Source: Carposina sasakii
Lineage: Eukaryota; Arthropoda; Insecta; Lepidoptera; Carposinidae
Assembly: GCA_014607495.2 (NCBI GenBank)
Contig: CP053169.1
Location: 8,370,001-8,434,000 of the forward strand
DNA length: 64,000 nucleotides
Reading direction: 5' to 3'
The position numbers and the translations under genes were made by a program. Under the pieces are notes generated by a model. It was not told the origin of the DNA. It searched no databases and saw only the letters and a list, made by a program, of their open reading frames with translations. Position 1 is the first letter of the stretch, and each line of letters opens with the position of its first letter. Below are positions 25,501-31,500 of the stretch, piece by piece.

Positions 25501-28500
25501 GGTGGTGGGCGCACCCATAGTGAATTATATACCGTTACTTAGTACCCACGACACAAGACCTTAGGGATCTTAGTGTGGGACTAGGTTAATGTGTTGTGTA
25601 GTGTGTGAATATTATTATATTATTATTATTTATCCGTATTACAGGAGAAGCTAGCCGCGGAACGAGAGCGCCGACTGGCTGAACGAAGGAAACAACGCCA
25701 GGAACGTCGCCGACAGGAAGTAAGTCTTACCCCCTCCCTAAAAATTGCTTTTACGTACATATAAATTTATTATTACAGGCTACTAGTACCACCGATGGAC
25801 GGTGGAGTAAACGGGTTCTCGAATGGAGACCGCGCCTCGGCAAGCGTAGCGTTGGTCGCCCTCCGGACAGATGGACCGATGACTTAAAGAGGACGGCTGG
25901 TAGTGACTGGATGGCAAGAACGGGAGATCGAGCCATGTGGTGTACACTGGGGGAGGCCTACGTCCAGCAGTGGACTGCAATAGGCTGACGATGATGATGA
26001 CAGGCTACTAGCGGTTGAAGTCCGCGTTAACTTTAGGATTGGGATCATGAGGTTGAATTTTAATGACATTTTATGCTTATCAGAATTAATCACCAAAATC
26101 ATACATATCTTTAAAATTACGTGACCAATAAGAATTCAAAGTTGGGTGGGCAAGTCTATTTTTAATATGTGAAATTAATTTAAATTTACAACATCATATG
26201 ACCACCTGCGTCATTTACAGCAACTTTTGTTTTGTGACCATATTTACGAGTATAAACGAAACATTTAATACAGGGTGATTTTTGGTCGTCAACGTTCCCG
26301 AAAACTACGGAATCTCCTCATCATCACGATCATTTTTCTCCATGGAAGCATACCTGGGAAGTATCTGGTTTCCAAAATATTAGGGTCCAAAGTTGAGTAA
26401 ATAGACTGCGTTTTTCTGCATAAATGCACAAAGACGCGCGTAGCAGGATTTTTTCACGAAAAATAATTAATATCTGTCTATAAAAAAACTAACATAAACA
26501 CTAGACTCTATAAATTTCGCACGATCAAGGAATATAAAATTAAAAAAAAAAAAATCCCAGCGTTTTTTTTGGCATAAACTTACTTTATTTCATGTATAGA
26601 ATACGTACCCTTCGTTAAAGGTGGCCACAAAAAAACATCCTGTATAGATAGCCGTCGAAGTTCTTTAACAAGCATACTTAGATGTGACGTCATAATACAG
26701 TAACTATTTGTATGGAGCGTTTTTGTTATATCTCCTTAAATTTTCACGCTAGCGAAGTTTTTCTTTCGCAAAGTTTATTTTATTTTATGATCTTTCAATA
26801 CAAATAAAAATACCTGTCATCATCCCTATTCCCGTTAATTCTCCCGTGGGATTTTCGGGCAAGTCTTTGTAAGCGCACATCTACACTGGATCCCACTACA
26901 TACCACATTTAGCAAAGCGAGGTCAGATGTAATGTATCATTGCGTTACCGGAAATCAGACAAATAAAACATTTCATCTATTTCTAACATTCATCATATAA
27001 TAAAAATGAAACGAGTCGCTGTCTGTACATGGAAGATATATGAGAAAAAATATTATAGGAGACCTTTATCAACGCAGTAGTACCCAAAATAATGATTTTT
27101 GGAATTTTTGTCTGTTTCTCTGTGCGTTTGTGCACGCTAATCTCAGAAACGGCTGAACCGATTTCGATGCAGTTTTCAGGAATATATTGTGACAGGTCCC
27201 ACTTAACACATAGGTTACTTTTTTCTGTAGTCCACGCGGATGGAGTCGCGGGCGTCCACTAGTTCATAATATATCAGTAGTAAAGTCTTGAGTTTTAATA
27301 TTGAAAAATATCGTCGTCGTCGTCAGCCTATGTCAGTCCACTGCTGGACGTAGGCCTTCCCCAGGGCACGACACAAGACTACTGCCACAGGGGGTTTTGC
27401 CCATAGTCACCACGCTGGGTAAGCGGGTTGGTGACCGCAGTGTGATTTATGGACTATGTTGTCAGTACGGGAGGCGCTGCTGCCCACCTCCCGGAAACGG
27501 TTACTTACGATACCCACGGTCAGGCATGGGGTGGTACAAATTATTATGTTGAAATAAATTATTAAGTATTATAAAATAAAGTATTGAAATATGTTTGGTT
27601 GCACTAAAATGGAGGATTTTTGTTATTTAAAATTAATAGAAATATCAATCATTCGCAGTGGCTAGCCGAAAAGCGTCAAGCAGAAGAACGCAAAGCAGAA
27701 GAGGCGCGTCGTCTCAAGGAGGAGGAAGAGAGAAAGGAGAGGGAAGAGAAAGAGAAGAAACACCAGGAGGAACTCGCTCTGCTGCGCGAGCGCAAGGAGA
27801 AGGAGGAAAAGTAAGTGATCTTTCAGAATGTTGTGTAAAATTTCAAATTCTACAGAGTGTTTTTTTGTAATCAACGTTTCCGAAAACTACATATTCTTCT
27901 CATCATCTAGGTTTATTTTTTCATGAAAGCATACCTGGTCTGGATATTGAGGCCCAAAGTTGAGTTATCAGATTGCATTTTATACGACACGACAACGACA
28001 CGACCGCGACATTTTGTCATCTAGTATGGGAGCCGTGTCGTGGTTGTGTCGTCTAATGGAAAAACGAGCCATACTATTTAATATATTTTTGCTTTCAAAG
28101 AATACTTCAGTTGCATCTCCTTTAATGCCTCTCGTAAGAGTTGACTAGGGTATATTTGTCGTCGTTGTCGTCAACCTATTGCAGTCCACTGCTGGACGTA
28201 GGCCTCCCCCAGTGTACGCCACATGGCTCGATCTTCCGTTTTTGCCATCCAGTCACTACCAGCCGTCCTCCTTAAGTCATCGGTCCATCTGGCCGGAGGA
28301 CGCCTAACACTACGCTTGCCGAGGCGCGGTCTCCATTCGAGAACCCGTTTACTCCACCGTCCATCGGTTCTACGACAGATGTGACCGGCTCACTGCCACT
28401 TCAGTCTGCTACATTTCGAGACTATGTCACTTTGGTCTTCTGCCGGATAATCTCGTTTCGGACTTTGTCCATTAGCGAGATTCCAAGCATTGTTATGGGT

Positions 28501-31500
28501 ATATTTATTTACCATTAATAGGAACACAGCCGTTTGTACAGGTATATGTTAGTTATACCATCTTATTTCTACCAGGGAACACCAAGAATACCTAGCCCGC
28601 GTAGAAGCGAAGGCACGCGCAAAAGAAGCGGAGGTACAACGCAAGCTCGAGGCGGACAAGGCGGCCGCTTCTGCTGCCAGTAGCTGGAGGCGGGACGCGC
28701 CAAGGCAGGATGAGCCGAGGCGGGACGAACCGAGGCGGGACGAACCGAGGCGGGATGAACCGAGGCGGGACGAGCCGAGGCGGGATGACGAGCGTGATGC
28801 CTGGAGGAAGGACGAGCGGCCTAAGGAGGCTTGGAGGGCCCGTGAGTATTAGAATCCGTTTCATATAATAACTCCTATGATACATGATTTATTTATTAAG
28901 ATTAAGTACACCAACCTCACATGTATTAAAAAGGTAGAATAAATATTGTTTCTAGAAGTAAGTAGGTCAAAGAGGTACCTGTGGGGTTTTGTTTTTTCTT
29001 CTTCCGCGCGGAATCTCTCGTACTTCAATCCACTTTAGGTATTCTTCACTGTTACTTCACTTTTAAACGAAGGGCACTCCTTTGGGTAGGTCAGTTTGTC
29101 ACACATAAAAATAAAATTCACTTGTCGAGCAAGAGGTCAGTACCGCGGTGGTTGGGCAACTGGCAGATAGGGGGAACACACGTGGTCCGCATTTGCGACG
29201 AGAAAAGAGATAGGATGATTAGAAAAGGGAGAAATAAAATTATAGTTTTAACAATTATATTATACACGGTAGCATACACTGATACATGTAACTATGATTT
29301 AAGAATAAGATTAAAAATTATTTCCAAATGTATGTACACACAGTAATTAAAATATAGACAAGATTGCTAAAAAGATTGTGTACACTAGTTTTAATAAACA
29401 CTGAAAACAGTGCCGTGGGTGGCACTAGGCTAATGAATTTCTCCTGGGGGAATTTTCTGTGCAGTGACACAAATAATATAGTCATACACTTGTTACTATA
29501 CTAGCGTCATCGTTCAAAGGAACTATTTGGCGAAACGCATTTTGCATACATACGGCTATGTCTCGAGTACCCAGCAGCAATTTTGTGAAACTTATTGTTT
29601 TGAATTCGGCACGCTGATTTCGCATTTTCAAAATCCAAGCCAATTCGGCGACATTGACTTAAAAAACACCAGACCAGCTTTTTTAGGGATATGTGTTTAT
29701 TATTGTTTTGTATAAACTGCCTGCATAAAAGCCCGACCACTCTCATTTCAATTTTTTTTTTTATAATTGTGTTTTTCCACAGCCCGACCAGCCGGCGATC
29801 GCCCGCCGCTTAGGGATGAAAGGTATGGTTATTATTTAATTATGAAATATAAATAATTTAAATTAATACATACAGTTTCTACACTGTTTGTCTTGTTTCA
29901 TTGTATTTATTGTGTGTATGTGTAATTTTCAAATATAAACGTATTGTATAGTCGCGACCATTATCCCCCAAGGAGGTTGGGCAGAAGTGTATACCTATAA
30001 ACTACACACCCACTTTTCACCAGTTAGCCCATTATGTCCCATGTGGTAAGTGCTTTTCGGGCACAAATACAACAATCTAGTGACCGGTAACGAATCCAAT
30101 TATATAGGTATTATAAGCTATTATTATACTTCATTTCTGTATCTTTCTTATTAGACGCGATGAAAGACCGCGCGAAGACCGCAGGGATGAACGTAGTTTC
30201 CGAGACGATCGTGGTCCAAGGGATGACCGCGGTCCCAGGGACGATCGTGGTACAAGGGATGACCGCGGTCTTAGGGACGAAAGAAGACCTTTGACGCGTG
30301 AACCTGAAAGGGATAGGTAATGTATTTTTTGTTCTTGCTTGGAATTTAATAAGTAAAGAAACTGATTATTGGCAATGTAGTCCCTACCTTCTATGAGTAG
30401 GTATATGGGTGGAATTGGTACTATGTTGTACACAGCAGAATTGCGTCTCTTTCTCTAGTGTAATAGTAAGTTTTGTTCCAGACCTCACTACGGAGGCAGG
30501 TCTAGTGGACCCGAGGGAGGCAGCTGGCGTCGCGGCCCGGCAGACCCGCCGCCCGCACCTACGGTAAACATATTGTACATTGTTTTTATATGGTTATGCA
30601 TTAACTTTTGAATATTTATTTTATACCATTGATTTGGTCATTTTCCATTATGGACACTACACTACTATGAACTTTTCATTTAATTCAAACAGCTTGTATA
30701 TAGTTTAACTGATTGAATAATAAAATAAATGGCCCCACAGTAAACTACAAGTATGTATAACTAGTGGACGCCCGCGACTTCGTCCGCGTGGACTGCAGAA
30801 AAAACAAAATGTCGAAATTATCCGGGATAAAAATATTTTTCCGGGATAAAAAGTAGCCTATGTGTTAATCCAGGGTGTCAGCTAACTCCATACCAAATTT
30901 TATTAAAATCGCTCCAGTCGTTTGTACGTGAAAGGGTAACAAACATCAATCCATCCATATTCATAAACTTTCGCGTTTATAATATTCTAGTAGGATGAAA
31001 TAGACACCCTGCTCTAAAATGACAGGCACGTGCGTGGAAATTCAAGCGTTTCTTATACTCACTCTTCCGTCTGTGTACCCATGTACCCATAACTGGCACG
31101 CTAACCCTGACTGAATCTGTCATTTCTATTGTTCACTTCTGTATTACATACATACATATAATCACAGAGGCAGAGATCACGGATCTCCACTTGCTACGGT
31201 CCTGACACACCTCTTTCGCTTCAACTACTTTTATGATATTCATGCACGCTGAAATATAACATACTATGTGAAACATCTAGGATCGCGGCAGCACTTGGCG
31301 TCGCGACAAAGACGACCGCGGGCCTGACCGCCGCGATGACCGCGGATCTGACCGCCGCGATGACCGCGGACCTGACCGCCGCGATGACCGCGTACCTGAT
31401 CGCCGCGATGACCGCGGACCTGATCGATACCGAAGCGAGCGCGGCGGCGATCGCGATGGCTATCGCGGCGGAGATCGCGATCGCTTTCCGCCGAGACGCG

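Larger units (their letters stand above)
24224..25524 (-). mobile_element. Penelope-like element, 5'-truncated, inverted pseudo-LTRs
   Basis: Pseudo-LTR arms at about 24224-24500 and 25300-25524 are inverted. The element lies within a SINE and is flanked by a 13-bp duplication TTATATACCGTTA (24211-24223, 25525-25537). The only coding piece is the GIY-YIG end; reverse transcriptase is lost. Sense orientation is minus, antisense to eIF3a. Confidence 0.88.

Noticed and set aside
28981..29346. 121-codon frame in eIF3a intron 18
   Set aside because: No recognisable domain, AT-rich codons and poor start context; likely chance.
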